A stretch of 64,000 bases of DNA from Vagococcus xieshaowenii (GCF_004792515.1 NZ_CP038865.1:456001-520000); one strand, 5' to 3'; numbered from the stretch's first letter, positions 31,531 through 40,841 are shown. Made by a program: numbers and translations. Notes: generated by a model from the letters alone, not told the origin.

Positions 31531-32896
31531 CTAGCTGTCCTCCAATTCCTCTTAACATAGGTCTAAATTTTACTTTTGTTTCAATGCGTTCTAACTCAGC
31601 TTGCGAGTCTGCGACAATCCCACAACCTGCAAATAACCGGCCTGTTTCACCATGAAAGACACCTGAACGAATCCCCACGGCAAATTCTCCTTGATCGGTT
31701 GTGAGCTGATACCAACCAATTGGGGCACCATATAAACCACGTTGTAGCGGTTCTTTTTGACGGAGCCATTCTAAAGCTAACGCTTTTGGTTCACCGCCTA
31801 AGGCAGGTGTTGGATGAAGTTGGTTGACGACTTCTAAGAAATGAATGGCGTTGGTTCTTTTAGCGACAATTGGCAAATGTAAATGTTGAATGTCACGATT
31901 TTTTAGTAAGACGGGGTCCTGAGCATGAATTTCAGTTTGAGTGATTTGCTCTAACTCTTGAATTATTCGCTTCACAACAATTAAGTGTTCTTCGCGATTT
32001 TTTTGATCATGAAGTAGGGCGTTACCTAATTTTTGATCTTCTAGTTCTGTTGCCCCACGTGGTGTTGACCCCGCGATGCTGGCAGTGACTAATTCATTTT
32101 CGGTTGCCTTTAATAGACGTTCAGGTGTAGCGCCAATAAACGTGTAGTCACCCGAACTTAGACCGAAGAAGTAAGTCGAAGCTTGTTGCTGTTTTAATTG
32201 CTTAATTATTTTCCCCGGCTCAAATGCCTGTGCTTGTTTGACAGCTGTTTCACGAGCTAAGACTACTTTTGTTAAATCAGGTTGTGCTTTGATTTTAGCG
32301 ACTGTTTCGTTCACTAATGACATCCAATTTTGGGTAGACACTTCCTCCGTTTCTAACGTGCTATCCGTTTGATAACTAGGAATAGGGTGCTTTTGTAATG
32401 CTTCAAATTGAGAAAAACGTTTTTCAAAAGCTGTTGCTAAATCTAGGTGGTCATCATGCTTGATGTTAATCGTTAAATAAGTTTGGCCGTGTGTTTTCGT
32501 TAAAATAATGGTAGGCACGAAGAAATAGCCTTGCGCTAAGTTGCCCCACGTTTCAGATGGTTCATTATCTGTTTGATCAAACGCCGAACCACCGACTAAA
32601 AGACAGCCTGTTGCTTCAGGCAATAACCCCTCAGTTGTGCTTTGGTAAATAGACAAGCGCTCGGAAAATTCTTTTATCGCCGTCAGACTGGCTTGTTCTT
32701 CACTCATAAATATTTCAGTGCCCCAAGCACAAAATTGTGTTGCTTGGTCAGGGGTTTCCCAATACATGTTTGGCGTTAGTTTCTTCTTGCTAACTTTTTG
32801 GTAAAAAGTAAAGGGTGTGTCTGTGCAGTCAAGTGGCATGATCCAACTATAATAATCATGTTTAGTAGTGGTTAAAAGTTCACTTGGTATCATCAT
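31514..32896 (-). CDS. menF: Isochorismate synthase
   Basis: About 460 residues with the chorismate-binding domain in the C-terminal ~260: KVVLARETAV, FIGATPERLL, AGSTPRGATELEDQKLG, HLHLPIVAKR, HPTPALGGEPKA, GLYGAPIGW and FAGCGIVADSQAELE. The enzyme isomerises chorismate to isochorismate, the entry to the menaquinone branch. The start is uncertain: ATGs at 32896 and 32893 follow AGAGAAG, while ATG 32920 has no site. The gene overlaps menE by about 17 bp, implying coupling. Confidence 0.92.
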   Translation of the reverse strand: MMIPSELLTTTKHDYYSWIMPLDCTDTPFTFYQKVSKKKLTPNMYWETPDQATQFCAWGTEIFMSEEQASLTAIKEFSERLSIYQSTTEGLLPEATGCLLVGGSAFDQTDNEPSETWGNLAQGYFFVPTIILTKTHGQTYLTINIKHDDHLDLATAFEKRFSQFEALQKHPIPSYQTDSTLETEEVSTQNWMSLVNETVAKIKAQPDLTKVVLARETAVKQAQAFEPGKIIKQLKQQQASTYFFGLSSGDYTFIGATPERLLKATENELVTASIAGSTPRGATELEDQKLGNALLHDQKNREEHLIVVKRIIQELEQITQTEIHAQDPVLLKNRDIQHLHLPIVAKRTNAIHFLEVVNQLHPTPALGGEPKALALEWLRQKEPLQRGLYGAPIGWYQLTTDQGEFAVGIRSGVFHGETGRLFAGCGIVADSQAELERIETKVKFRPMLRGIGGQLDDISK

Positions 32897-34352
32897 GGTG
32901 AATAAACACTTCTCTTTCATTGGTTAATAAACGATGTTTGGCTAGTTTGCCACTGGCGGTTTTAGGTAAGTTTTTACATAAATAGAGTTTTTTAGGTACT
33001 TTATATTTGGCTAATTGTTTGGTTGTAAATAGTTGTAATGCTTCTAGTGTAATAGGTTGATTGACTACAGCATAGGCGACAGGGATTTGCCCCCATTTTA
33101 TATCCACTTCGCCAATTACTGCAACTTCAGTTATAGCAGGGTGTTGTTTTAAAATACTTTCCACTTCAGGAGGATAAATATTTTCACCACCCGATATAAT
33201 TAATTCGCTTAACCGACTGATAACAAATAAGTAACCTTCCTCATCAAGATAGCCCAAGTCCCCCGTTTTGAACCAGCCATCGTGCGTCCATTTAGCTAAA
33301 TGGCTAGCTGTTTCATTTAAGTAATGCGAAATAACTTGTGGGCCTTTGAGCTGGATTTCTCCAGTTTGACTAGCAGGTAGTAGCTGATTGTGTTCATCGA
33401 CAATTCGTAAAGACATGCCATATAGAGGGACGCCACTTGCTCCAATTTTTGTCAACGCATCGTTTGCTGAAAGGGCAACAACTTGTGAGCAAGTTTCTGT
33501 CATACCGTAAGATTGAATGACAGGAATCTTTAAGTCACGACAAATGATCAAGGTATCTTTAGCAATGGGGCCACCCCCTAATAAATAAGTTTTGAAGGTG
33601 GTCGGATAATTCGTTTCAGTTGGGAATTTTTCAATCATTTTTTCTAACATATAGGTTACGACAGAAGCAATTGTCACACGCTTAGAGATAATATCGGCTG
33701 TCAGTTGGTCAGCATCAAATTTAGGGTAGAGGCTAATGCTACAACCTGTTATGAGTTGACGCAATATAATAGATAGTCCACTAATATGAAAAAGCGGAAC
33801 GGCACATGCCCAGCAATCATCGGCTGTTAATCCCATATTGATTTGGGCAGCTTTGACGCTTGCTTGATGATTGGTGAAACGTTGGACGACGCCTTTTGGA
33901 CGACCGGTTGTGCCAGATGTATACATGATAGAGGTCAACTGGCGTTCATCTACCAAGGGTGTAATTTTCATACGAGATGTTCGTAAGGTGCCGTCTAGGG
34001 GAACAATATGGCTGATAGCGTCTAATTTATGATGAAATTTGTTCTCAGACACAACGAACGCCACTTTAGCATCTTGTAATTGAAAAAGTAGTTCATGTTG
34101 ACTCAAATGAGTGTTCAGGAACAAGATATCTTTTTCAAGTGACCACAATGCTAAAATGACGTAATACATTTCATCAGAATTTTGGCTCATTAGCCCGATG
34201 GTTTGTTCGGTTGATGGAAGAGAAGTTGCTAAATAGTCCATCCATTTAGTAACTTCTTCACCAACTTCTTTAAAACTAATGGTTTGATTGTTCCAGTAGA
34301 GAGCAGGTTTATTTGGCATTTCGTTTATTTTTTCATTTAATAAACGTAACAT
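32880..34352 (-). CDS. menE: o-Succinylbenzoate-CoA ligase
   Basis: 490 residues of the ANL adenylate-forming family. Motifs: phosphate loop SIMYTSGTTGRPKGVV, QSYGMTETCSQV, WFKTGDLGYLDEEG, ISRLSELIISGGENIYPPE hinge, and C-terminal Lys in PKTASGKLAKHRL. MenE activates o-succinylbenzoate to its CoA thioester. AGGAGTGAG precedes the ATG and the gene follows menB by 11 bp. Neighbours fix the substrate assignment. Confidence 0.94.
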   Translation of the reverse strand: MLRLLNEKINEMPNKPALYWNNQTISFKEVGEEVTKWMDYLATSLPSTEQTIGLMSQNSDEMYYVILALWSLEKDILFLNTHLSQHELLFQLQDAKVAFVVSENKFHHKLDAISHIVPLDGTLRTSRMKITPLVDERQLTSIMYTSGTTGRPKGVVQRFTNHQASVKAAQINMGLTADDCWACAVPLFHISGLSIILRQLITGCSISLYPKFDADQLTADIISKRVTIASVVTYMLEKMIEKFPTETNYPTTFKTYLLGGGPIAKDTLIICRDLKIPVIQSYGMTETCSQVVALSANDALTKIGASGVPLYGMSLRIVDEHNQLLPASQTGEIQLKGPQVISHYLNETASHLAKWTHDGWFKTGDLGYLDEEGYLFVISRLSELIISGGENIYPPEVESILKQHPAITEVAVIGEVDIKWGQIPVAYAVVNQPITLEALQLFTTKQLAKYKVPKKLYLCKNLPKTASGKLAKHRLLTNEREVFIHHDDTK

Positions 34353-34363
34353 TTAACTCACTC

Positions 34364-35179
34364 CTATGGGAATTTTGGAAATTGATCAAAGTCTGGTTGA
34401 CGTTTTTCTTTAAATGAGTCGCGTCCTTCTTTTGCTTCATCCATTGTGTAATAAAGTAATGTTGCATCACCGGCTAATTGTTGAATACCAGCTAATCCGT
34501 CAGTATCAGCATTCATTGATGCTTTTACCATACGTAGAGCTAATGGGCTCATCGTTAAGATTTGTTCGGCCCATTCCATTGTCACGTCTTCCACATCTTC
34601 AAGAGGAACCACGGTGTTAACCCATCCCATATCTAATGCTTCTTGTGCGCTGTATTGTTTACACATGAACCATACTTCTTTGGCTTTTTTATGACCAACT
34701 ACTCTAGCTAAGTAACCAGAACCGTAACCACCATCGAAGCTACCTACTTTAGGACCTGTTTGCCCAAAAATTGCGTTGTCCGCGGCAATCGTTAAATCAC
34801 AAACTAATTGTAGAACGTTACCGCCTCCGATTGAGTAACCTTTAACCATCGCAATAACGGGTTTTGGAATAACACGAATTAAGCGTTGTAAGTCTAAAAC
34901 ATTTAGACGAGGAATATTATCAGAACCAACATAACCACCGTGACCACGAACTTTTTGGTCACCACCAGAACAGAATGCTAAGTCGCCAGCACCTGTTAAA
35001 ATAATTAGTCCGATAGACATGTCATCACGAGCGATTGAAAATGCATCAATCATTTCCATGACAGTTAATGGTGTGAATGCATTACGTACTTCAGGACGAT
35101 TAATTGTAATTTTTGCTACTTTACCTTCTTGTTCAAATAAAATTTCTTGATATTCTTTGATTGTTACCCAGTTTCTCAT
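34364..35179 (-). CDS. menB: 1,4-Dihydroxy-2-naphthoyl-CoA synthase
   Basis: 271 residues, crotonase fold. Signatures: [54 protein letters not shown] (oxyanion hole) and [20 protein letters not shown], typical of MenB. It closes the second ring of the naphthoquinone. First gene of the leftward men operon, with AGGAGG before the ATG and a TATAAT-type -10 at 35210-35215 on the minus strand, in a 119-bp divergent spacer shared with the thioesterase gene. Confidence 0.97.
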   Translation of the reverse strand: MRNWVTIKEYQEILFEQEGKVAKITINRPEVRNAFTPLTVMEMIDAFSIARDDMSIGLIILTGAGDLAFCSGGDQKVRGHGGYVGSDNIPRLNVLDLQRLIRVIPKPVIAMVKGYSIGGGNVLQLVCDLTIAADNAIFGQTGPKVGSFDGGYGSGYLARVVGHKKAKEVWFMCKQYSAQEALDMGWVNTVVPLEDVEDVTMEWAEQILTMSPLALRMVKASMNADTDGLAGIQQLAGDATLLYYTMDEAKEGRDSFKEKRQPDFDQFPKFP

Positions 35180-35298
35180 TTACGAGACCTCCTCAAATTC
35201 ATTACACCTATTATACATAAAAACAGGCTTAAATGGCTAAAATTTGTTTTAAATATGTTATACTTTTTACAAAATAATAGAGTGGTGGAGGGCTTGAG

Positions 35299-35667
35299 AT
35301 GGATTTACTATCGTATTTAAATATTAGCGTGGTGTCTAAAAATAAAAAACAAGTTGAGCTAGTGATGCCCATCAGTGATTACCATAAACAACCATTTGGT
35401 ATCATGCATGGTGGTATGAATGGTGTTTTGATTGAAACTGCGTGTAGTATTGGGGCACTTGAACATTTGGATCCCCCAAAAGTAGTGGCAGTAGGTATTG
35501 ATTTACAAGTGAATCACTTGAAAAGTGTAACACAAGGTGAATTACGCATTCTAGCAACGCCCATTCATATAGGTAAACAGACACAAGTTTGGCAAGCCGA
35601 TATTTATCAAGAGGAACAATTAACTAGTACAGGAAGATGTACGTTATTAAACAAAGTGTTGAGTTAA
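35299..35667 (+). CDS. menI: Hotdog-fold thioesterase, probable DHNA-CoA thioesterase
   Basis: 122 residues, PaaI/YbgC-like hotdog. The catalytic segment QPFGIMHGGMNGVLIETACS contains the HGG turn and the glutamate expected for DHNA-CoA thioesterases, and the C-terminal strand ends STGRCTLL. It would hydrolyse DHNA-CoA to DHNA, the step missing from the men operon. Divergent position directly upstream of menB supports this. Family membership is clear; the exact substrate is inferred. An extended -10 (TGT-TATACT) precedes it, and AGTGGTGGAGG supplies a ribosome-binding site. Confidence 0.82.
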   Translation: MDLLSYLNISVVSKNKKQVELVMPISDYHKQPFGIMHGGMNGVLIETACSIGALEHLDPPKVVAVGIDLQVNHLKSVTQGELRILATPIHIGKQTQVWQADIYQEEQLTSTGRCTLLNKVLS

Positions 35668-35672
35668 AAGAG

Positions 35673-35700
35673 AAACATAGCTATGCAGCTATGTTTTTTT
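35673..35700 (+). terminator. Terminator after the thioesterase gene
   Basis: AAACATAGCT pairs with AGCTATGTTT around ATGC, followed by a T-run. Confidence 0.92.
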
Positions 35701-35713
35701 TGATGAAAAAAGG

Positions 35714-35748
35714 TTCATTTATTATTGTTATTGTGATATTATTCACTT
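35714..35748 (+). promoter_or_regulatory. Promoter with overlapping Rex-like palindrome
   Basis: TTCATT (35714-35719), 17-bp spacer, extended -10 TGA-TATTAT (35737-35742). TTGTGATATTATTCACTT (35731-35748) overlaps the -10 and matches the Rex consensus TTGTGAAWWWWTTCACAA at 15 of 18 positions. It also fits a generic Crp/Fnr core TGTGA-N6-TCAC. Which regulator binds is inference. Confidence 0.5.
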
Positions 35749-35781
35749 GTTAGAAAAAAGATATAAAAAAGGGGAAATAAA

Positions 35782-37290
35782 ATGAAAAAAACATTATTGG
35801 GAATATTATCTTTATCAACCATATTATTGTTGGGGGCATGTGGATCACAAGATAAAGAAACAGCGAGTGAAAGTAGCACAACAAAAGAATCAACAGAGGT
35901 CACGTCAGGCGCTTCAGCAACTGGTACAGCTAATTTCGAAGGACTAAAGGACAAATATGACGTCGTAATTATTGGAGCAGGTGGTGGTGGTATGTCTGCC
36001 GCAATTGAAGCAAAAGAAAAAGGATTAGACCCGGTTATTTTTGAAAAAATGCCAGTAGCTGGTGGTAATACACTAAAGGCATCAGCAGGTATGAACGCTT
36101 CAGAGACAAAATTCCAAAAACAAGCAGGAATTGAAGATAAAAACGAAACCTTCTTTAAAGATACAATGAAAGGTGGTAAAGAAACAAATGATGAAACGCT
36201 TGTTCATTATTTAGTAGATCATTCAGCATCTGCAATTGATTGGTTAGATTCAATGGGTATTACACTTAGCAATATAACAACAACTGGTGGAATGAGTGTT
36301 GAGCGTACACATCGACCAGCAGATGGTTCAGCAGTTGGTCAATATTTAGTTGCTGGACTATTGAGAAACCTTGAAGAACGTGCCATTCCACTATATACCT
36401 ATTCAGATGTAAAAGAAATTACAATGAAAGACGGTAAAGTTTCAGGCGTTGAAGTAAACTTGAATGAAAAGGAAGACAAAGAAATAAAAGCCGATGCTGT
36501 TATAGTAGCAACTGGAGGGTTCGGAGCTAATTTTGATATGTTAACCGGTTATAATAAATCATTAGGTAAATTTGTTACAACTAATCAGCCAGGTAGTACA
36601 GGTGACGGTATTAAGATGGCACAAGCTGATGGTGCGGATGTAGTTGATATGGCCGAAATTCAAATTCACCCGACTGTAGAACAAGATACGGCAATGTTAA
36701 TTACAGAAGCTGTTCGAGGAGAAGGCGCAATTTTAGTTTCAGATGAAGGCAAACGATTTGTTAATGAAATGGAGACACGTGATAATGTATCGGCAGCTAT
36801 TTTAGAATTGGCTCAGCCAAGTGCGTATCTTATTTTTGATGGGGGAGTTAAAGAACGTGTGACAGCTATTAACTTCTACGAAGAAGCAGGCTTAACAACT
36901 AAAGCTAAATCTGTAGCAGCATTAGCTTCAGCTATCGGCCTAAATAAATCAACATTAGAAGAAACTGTTAAAGAGTGGAATCAAAGTGTCGCAGATCAAA
37001 CAGATAAAGCATTTGGTCGCGAAACAGGAATGAAACACGATTTATCAACTGGTGAGTTTTATGCTATTAAAATTGCGCCAGGTATTCATCACACAATGGG
37101 TGGACTGAAAATTAATGCAAACACACAAGTGTTAGACAAAGATGGAAAAGCTATTCCAGGATTGTTCGCTGCAGGGGAAGTAACTGGTGGTGTTCACGGA
37201 AAAAATCGTATCGGTGGGAATGCAGTGGCCGATATTATTGTATTTGGTCGTCAAGCAGGAGAACAATCGGCTAAATATGTAAACAAATAG
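35782..37290 (+). CDS. Lipoprotein flavocytochrome c-family FAD reductase (fumarate reductase-like)
   Basis: 502 residues. A type II signal peptide with lipobox LLGAC gives lipidated Cys20, then a Ser/Thr-rich linker. The FAD domain starts YDVVIIGAGGGGMSAAIEA. Residues matching the fumarate reductase active site are visible: His in IQIHPT, TEAVRGEGAIL (Thr-Glu and Arg), His pair in IHHTMGGL and Arg in RIGGNAVADI. There is neither a heme domain nor an FMN-binding domain, so electrons must come from a partner. Related Listeria surface enzymes take electrons from flavinylated lipoproteins supplied through demethylmenaquinone. The men genes next door fit this. Substrate is probably fumarate or a similar enoate. 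Confidence 0.88.
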   Translation: MKKTLLGILSLSTILLLGACGSQDKETASESSTTKESTEVTSGASATGTANFEGLKDKYDVVIIGAGGGGMSAAIEAKEKGLDPVIFEKMPVAGGNTLKASAGMNASETKFQKQAGIEDKNETFFKDTMKGGKETNDETLVHYLVDHSASAIDWLDSMGITLSNITTTGGMSVERTHRPADGSAVGQYLVAGLLRNLEERAIPLYTYSDVKEITMKDGKVSGVEVNLNEKEDKEIKADAVIVATGGFGANFDMLTGYNKSLGKFVTTNQPGSTGDGIKMAQADGADVVDMAEIQIHPTVEQDTAMLITEAVRGEGAILVSDEGKRFVNEMETRDNVSAAILELAQPSAYLIFDGGVKERVTAINFYEEAGLTTKAKSVAALASAIGLNKSTLEETVKEWNQSVADQTDKAFGRETGMKHDLSTGEFYAIKIAPGIHHTMGGLKINANTQVLDKDGKAIPGLFAAGEVTGGVHGKNRIGGNAVADIIVFGRQAGEQSAKYVNK

Positions 37291-37422
37291 TATTAAAAGA
37301 AGTTGTACAAAAGTGTTTAGCATCAAGAAGTGAGAAGAAATGCCAAAAAATTATTGCTTTAATTGTTTGGTATATTTTGATTTAATTCCAAAGCTTCTGC
37401 TTTTGAAACACCGTTTAATCGG

Positions 37423-37464
37423 AAAAAATGAGCTGTGACAAACATTTGTCACAGCTCATTTTTA
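37423..37464. terminator. Long perfect terminator between the fumarate-reductase-like gene and the ligase gene
   Basis: AAAATGAGCTGTGACAA pairs with TTGTCACAGCTCATTTT around ACAT. As before and Ts after let it act on both converging genes. Confidence 0.9.
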
Positions 37465-37474
37465 ATATGTAGTC

Positions 37475-38998
37475 TTATTGATTTTTAAATGCTTTTTCAA
37501 TTTGTAATCGTTGGACTTTCATAGTAGCGGTTCTAGGGATTTCATCAAACGGTTTGATAATCGGGTGGTTTAGGTGTGGAAGGTCTTCAATTTGTTTCCA
37601 CCATGAATCCCAGTCCATTTCTTCATCAGGGCCTAAGGCAATAATTGGTTGTGGTAAATTGTCTTTATCTCTCACAATGACCACCTCAGCTAAGAAATCC
37701 AAATTATCTAATAATAAGTCTTCTAATGCTAAGTTACTATTGATATTTTTAATCAAATCCACTTGACGATCCTTTAAGTAAAGTTGACCATCATCATCAA
37801 TCATGCCCCAATCGCCACTATCCCACCATTCACCATGAACAGTTGATTGGAAGCGGTCGTCTTCTTTGTAGTAAGTTAATGCGCGACCTTTAGATAAGAA
37901 ATGAATATGTCCATCGGTATTAGCTGGTAATTCATTACCTTCTGGATCAGTAATGCGTGCTCGAGTTAATCCTTCTAGTCCAACACCCATATTTCTGGCA
38001 TTGTTTGAATCGATTGTCTCTAAAGTATGAGCTTTCAAAATCATTGGACCGCATTCACTTTGTCCATATACTTGTAAGAAAATAGGATCATTATTTTTTG
38101 CCGCAGTTAAGAATGTTTTCATGGTACCGTTATTGATAGCATCAAAGGTTGAATGGAAATATTTTAAGCTAGCAAAAGCTTCAGGTCGCTCTTTTGCAGT
38201 AAAGGTCCATTGAACAAAGTTGTTAGGATGTGTCTCCATAGCAATCGGTTGATGTTTTTCAACCATATCAGCGACTATTTGGCTGTCAGAACTACTAATT
38301 GGCATCATAGGAAATCCCATTGCCATTAAAGAAGAAACGCCAATATTAAAACGTGAGTGAACAGGAGAAATATGGAAAGCAACTAAACGTTTTTCTTGAA
38401 TACGTGTAAAAATCGTGCGTTGCCATAATGTACGCCATCCCATTGAATTAGCCGAATGACAAATGAGTTTAGGAATGCCTGTTGTACCAGAAGTATGTGT
38501 CATATAGCTGATTTGATCTAAGGCTAAACATGATGGCTCAACAGGTGTTGCAGGTTGTTCTAGTAAGTAGTCGACAGCAATTTTACGATCTGAAGCACTA
38601 TTACTGATTGATTCAACGACTGCTTTCGTTTCTTCATCGAATAAAATAAAGGGATTTTCTAATCGCTCAACAAAAACTTCCATTGTTTCTTTAGGAAAAT
38701 GATAAGAAATCATCACAGGAATTGCCCCAAGATACGAAGCAGCAACTGCTAGTAAGTAAGTATCAAATTTAGGACTTTTAAAGATGATTATTTTATCATC
38801 TTTTTTTACGCCTAGACTCGCTAATTGATAGGCACGTTTTTTAATGATATCTAAGCTTTCTTGATAAGTTGTTTCAGTTCCTAATTCAGGAAATGAGCGT
38901 AAGACAGCATCAAAAATAATGGGTGTATTAGGGTAGTTTTTAGCAGATAATTCATAGTTGCTATATAAGTTTAATGGTTGATATTCTAACACGTTCAT
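37475..38998 (-). CDS. Class I adenylate-forming enzyme (AMP-dependent synthetase/ligase), substrate unknown
   Basis: 507 residues, ANL family. Motifs: MTHTSGTTGIPKLIC (phosphate loop), VYGQSECGPMI, WWDSGDWGMIDDDG, a divergent hinge LKDRQVDLIKNINSN in place of the usual GRxxDxIK, and C-terminal catalytic Lys in RTATMKVQRL. It would activate a carboxylic acid as acyl-AMP, then probably transfer it to CoA or a carrier. No carrier protein or pathway genes adjoin it. Start ATG 38998 follows AAAGAAGG. It is divergent from the permease gene, with a palindrome CACATAATAATGTG (39029-39042) upstream. Confidence 0.85.
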   Translation of the reverse strand: MNVLEYQPLNLYSNYELSAKNYPNTPIIFDAVLRSFPELGTETTYQESLDIIKKRAYQLASLGVKKDDKIIIFKSPKFDTYLLAVAASYLGAIPVMISYHFPKETMEVFVERLENPFILFDEETKAVVESISNSASDRKIAVDYLLEQPATPVEPSCLALDQISYMTHTSGTTGIPKLICHSANSMGWRTLWQRTIFTRIQEKRLVAFHISPVHSRFNIGVSSLMAMGFPMMPISSSDSQIVADMVEKHQPIAMETHPNNFVQWTFTAKERPEAFASLKYFHSTFDAINNGTMKTFLTAAKNNDPIFLQVYGQSECGPMILKAHTLETIDSNNARNMGVGLEGLTRARITDPEGNELPANTDGHIHFLSKGRALTYYKEDDRFQSTVHGEWWDSGDWGMIDDDGQLYLKDRQVDLIKNINSNLALEDLLLDNLDFLAEVVIVRDKDNLPQPIIALGPDEEMDWDSWWKQIEDLPHLNHPIIKPFDEIPRTATMKVQRLQIEKAFKNQ

Positions 38999-39000
38999 CT

Positions 39001-39310
39001 TAATCCTTCTTTCATAAATAATTTATAACACATAATAATGTGAAATAACTAACAAGTATTATAACATGAATAAATGATGGTGTATTAGCGAAATTGAAAA
39101 TATATAATTAGTAAACGTATACAATTTGTTTTTTTAAAGTATTAAATAATATGAAAAAACATGATTTTTTTTCATAAAAGCCAGTTCACAATAAGTCATT
39201 ATTATGTATAATAATGAAAGTGAGAAATCAACCGAAATATTTACGAGCTAAAGGATAAATAAAAAATTAGTGGGGTATTGGTAGAAAACTAATTTTCTGG
39301 AGGCGATTAT
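39001..39310. promoter_or_regulatory. 310-bp divergent intergenic region with promoter and operator-like palindromes
   Basis: It holds a CACAT-AATA-ATGTG palindrome (39029-39042) near the ligase start, and a rightward promoter TTCACA (39185-39190), 16 bp, TATAAT (39207-39212). Just before the permease ribosome-binding site (GGAGGCG) is a hairpin AAAATTAGT/ACTAATTTT (39263-39296). No coding frame of note is seen. Confidence 0.5.
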
Positions 39311-40651
39311 TTGGAAGCAGAAGTGAAACAAGTATCAAAAAAGATGGAACATCGTGAATTAGAAAGAACGATGACGTTTTTTCCAGCATTATCTACGGTA
39401 ATGGGGACCGTTATCGGAGGTGGGGTTTTCTTCAAAGCAGCTAGTGTGTCGGCTGTAACAGGCCATTCTAGTTTGCACATGGTTAGCTGGGTATTAGGAG
39501 GTATAATTAGCGTGTGTGCAGGCTTGACCACGGCAGAGTTAGCAGCGGCAATCCCAGAAACAGGCGGTATGTTAAAATATATTGAACGATCTTATGGAAA
39601 ATTTGCTTCCTTTTTATTAGGTTGGGCACAAGTTATTATTTATTTTCCTGCAAGTGTCGCAGCATTATCTATCGTTTTTTCAACACAAATAAAAAACTTA
39701 TTTGGTTTATCCGAGACATTAATAATTCCTGTAGCAATTATTTCCGTTTTATCTATATTATGTTTAAATTTATTAGGATCAAAAGTTGCAGGCTCTCTTC
39801 AGTCTGTTTCGTTGATTGGAAAACTAATTCCACTTGCCATTATTGTCGTTTTTGGTTTATTGCGTCATACAACGGTGGAAGTGAGTTTGTTTCCGATTAA
39901 GTCTGGAGAACATGTAGGTGGCTTTTTCCCAGCGTTAGGCGCAGGTCTATTAGCGACGATGTATGCTTATGATGGCTGGATTCATGTTGGAAATTTAGCT
40001 GGAGAATTAAAAAATCCATCAAAAGATTTGCCACGTACTATTTCACTAGGAATTATTGGCATCATGTTTGTTTATTTATTTGTTAATTTTGTGTTTTTAA
40101 AAAATCTAAGTATCTCTGAATTGGCTGGAAATGAAAATGCGTCAATGATTGTTGCACAAAAGATATTTGGGGAAATGGGTGGCAAGTTAGTCACTATAGG
40201 TATTTTGATTTCAGTTTATGGTGCGATTAATGGCTATATTATGACAGGTATGCGTTTACCTTATGCAATGGGATTGAATAACGAGCTACCTTTTTCTAAT
40301 TATTTAATTAAATTAAATAAATATAAAGTGCCTTATGTTTCAGGGGTTTTTATGACAGGAATTGCTGTGATTATGATGTTTACAGGTGGTTTTGATCTTC
40401 TAACGGACATGCTGGTGTTTGTGATTTGGATTTTTTATACGTTAGTATTTATGGCAGTAATTAAATTGCGTAAAACAGAACCTCATTTACCAAGACCTTA
40501 TCGTGTGCCTTTATATCCACTTTTACCAATCATTTCGATACTAGGTGGGATATTTATTATTACAATGATGTTAATTAATCAGTTCTCATTAGCAATGGTT
40601 GGTTTAGGTTTGACGCTTATTGGTGCCCCAGTTTATTATTTTAAATCTTAA
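39311..40651 (+). CDS. APC-family amino acid permease, copy 1
   Basis: 446 residues, about 12 membrane segments. The first helix carries the APC substrate motif as TVMGTVIGGGVFFKAA; ETGGMLKYIERSYGKFASFL and YDGWIHVGNLAGELKNPSKD are typical of the Ser/Thr exchanger-like (SteT/LAT) branch. TTG start at 39311 with GGAGGCG upstream. It is strikingly similar along its length to the permease at 44066-45400; the two flank kbl-tdh. Substrate is inferred to be threonine, serine or glycine-type amino acids from the neighbours. Confidence 0.87.
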   Translation: MEAEVKQVSKKMEHRELERTMTFFPALSTVMGTVIGGGVFFKAASVSAVTGHSSLHMVSWVLGGIISVCAGLTTAELAAAIPETGGMLKYIERSYGKFASFLLGWAQVIIYFPASVAALSIVFSTQIKNLFGLSETLIIPVAIISVLSILCLNLLGSKVAGSLQSVSLIGKLIPLAIIVVFGLLRHTTVEVSLFPIKSGEHVGGFFPALGAGLLATMYAYDGWIHVGNLAGELKNPSKDLPRTISLGIIGIMFVYLFVNFVFLKNLSISELAGNENASMIVAQKIFGEMGGKLVTIGILISVYGAINGYIMTGMRLPYAMGLNNELPFSNYLIKLNKYKVPYVSGVFMTGIAVIMMFTGGFDLLTDMLVFVIWIFYTLVFMAVIKLRKTEPHLPRPYRVPLYPLLPIISILGGIFIITMMLINQFSLAMVGLGLTLIGAPVYYFKS

Positions 40652-40680
40652 GTGTTAATCTTGTTTATTCGGTATTAGGG

Positions 40681-40718
40681 AGTTGTGACAAACGTTTGTC
40701 ACAACTCCTTTTTTTTTA
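40681..40718 (+). terminator. Terminator of permease copy 1
   Basis: AGTTGTGACAA pairs with TTGTCACAACT around ACGT, then a run of Ts. Its core nearly repeats that of the terminator at 37423-37464. Confidence 0.92.
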
Positions 40719-40783
40719 TATGTTTTGAAAACCACCTGCTATGCGGGTGGTTCAGGGAGCTTCCAGCGTGGTAACAAAAAAAA

Positions 40784-40841
40784 CTCCTAAAATGATAAGA
40801 TAAAGTTGGTTTCCCGACCACAACATCAAATCATTTAGGAG
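40784..40841 (+). promoter_or_regulatory. Leader hairpin occluding the tnpA ribosome-binding site
   Basis: CTCCTAAAATGAT (40784-40796) can pair with ATCATTTAGGAG (40830-40841) with one bulged A, hiding the AGGAGG of tnpA. Inner GTTGGT/ACC pairing adds stability. IS200 elements are known to repress their transposase this way. Confidence 0.7.

Noticed and set aside
37359-37445. Minus-strand 28-codon frame ending RLNGVSKAEALELNQNIPNN
   Set aside because: It looks like a C-terminal coding remnant but starts inside the terminator stem, has no ribosome-binding site and matches nothing I recognise.
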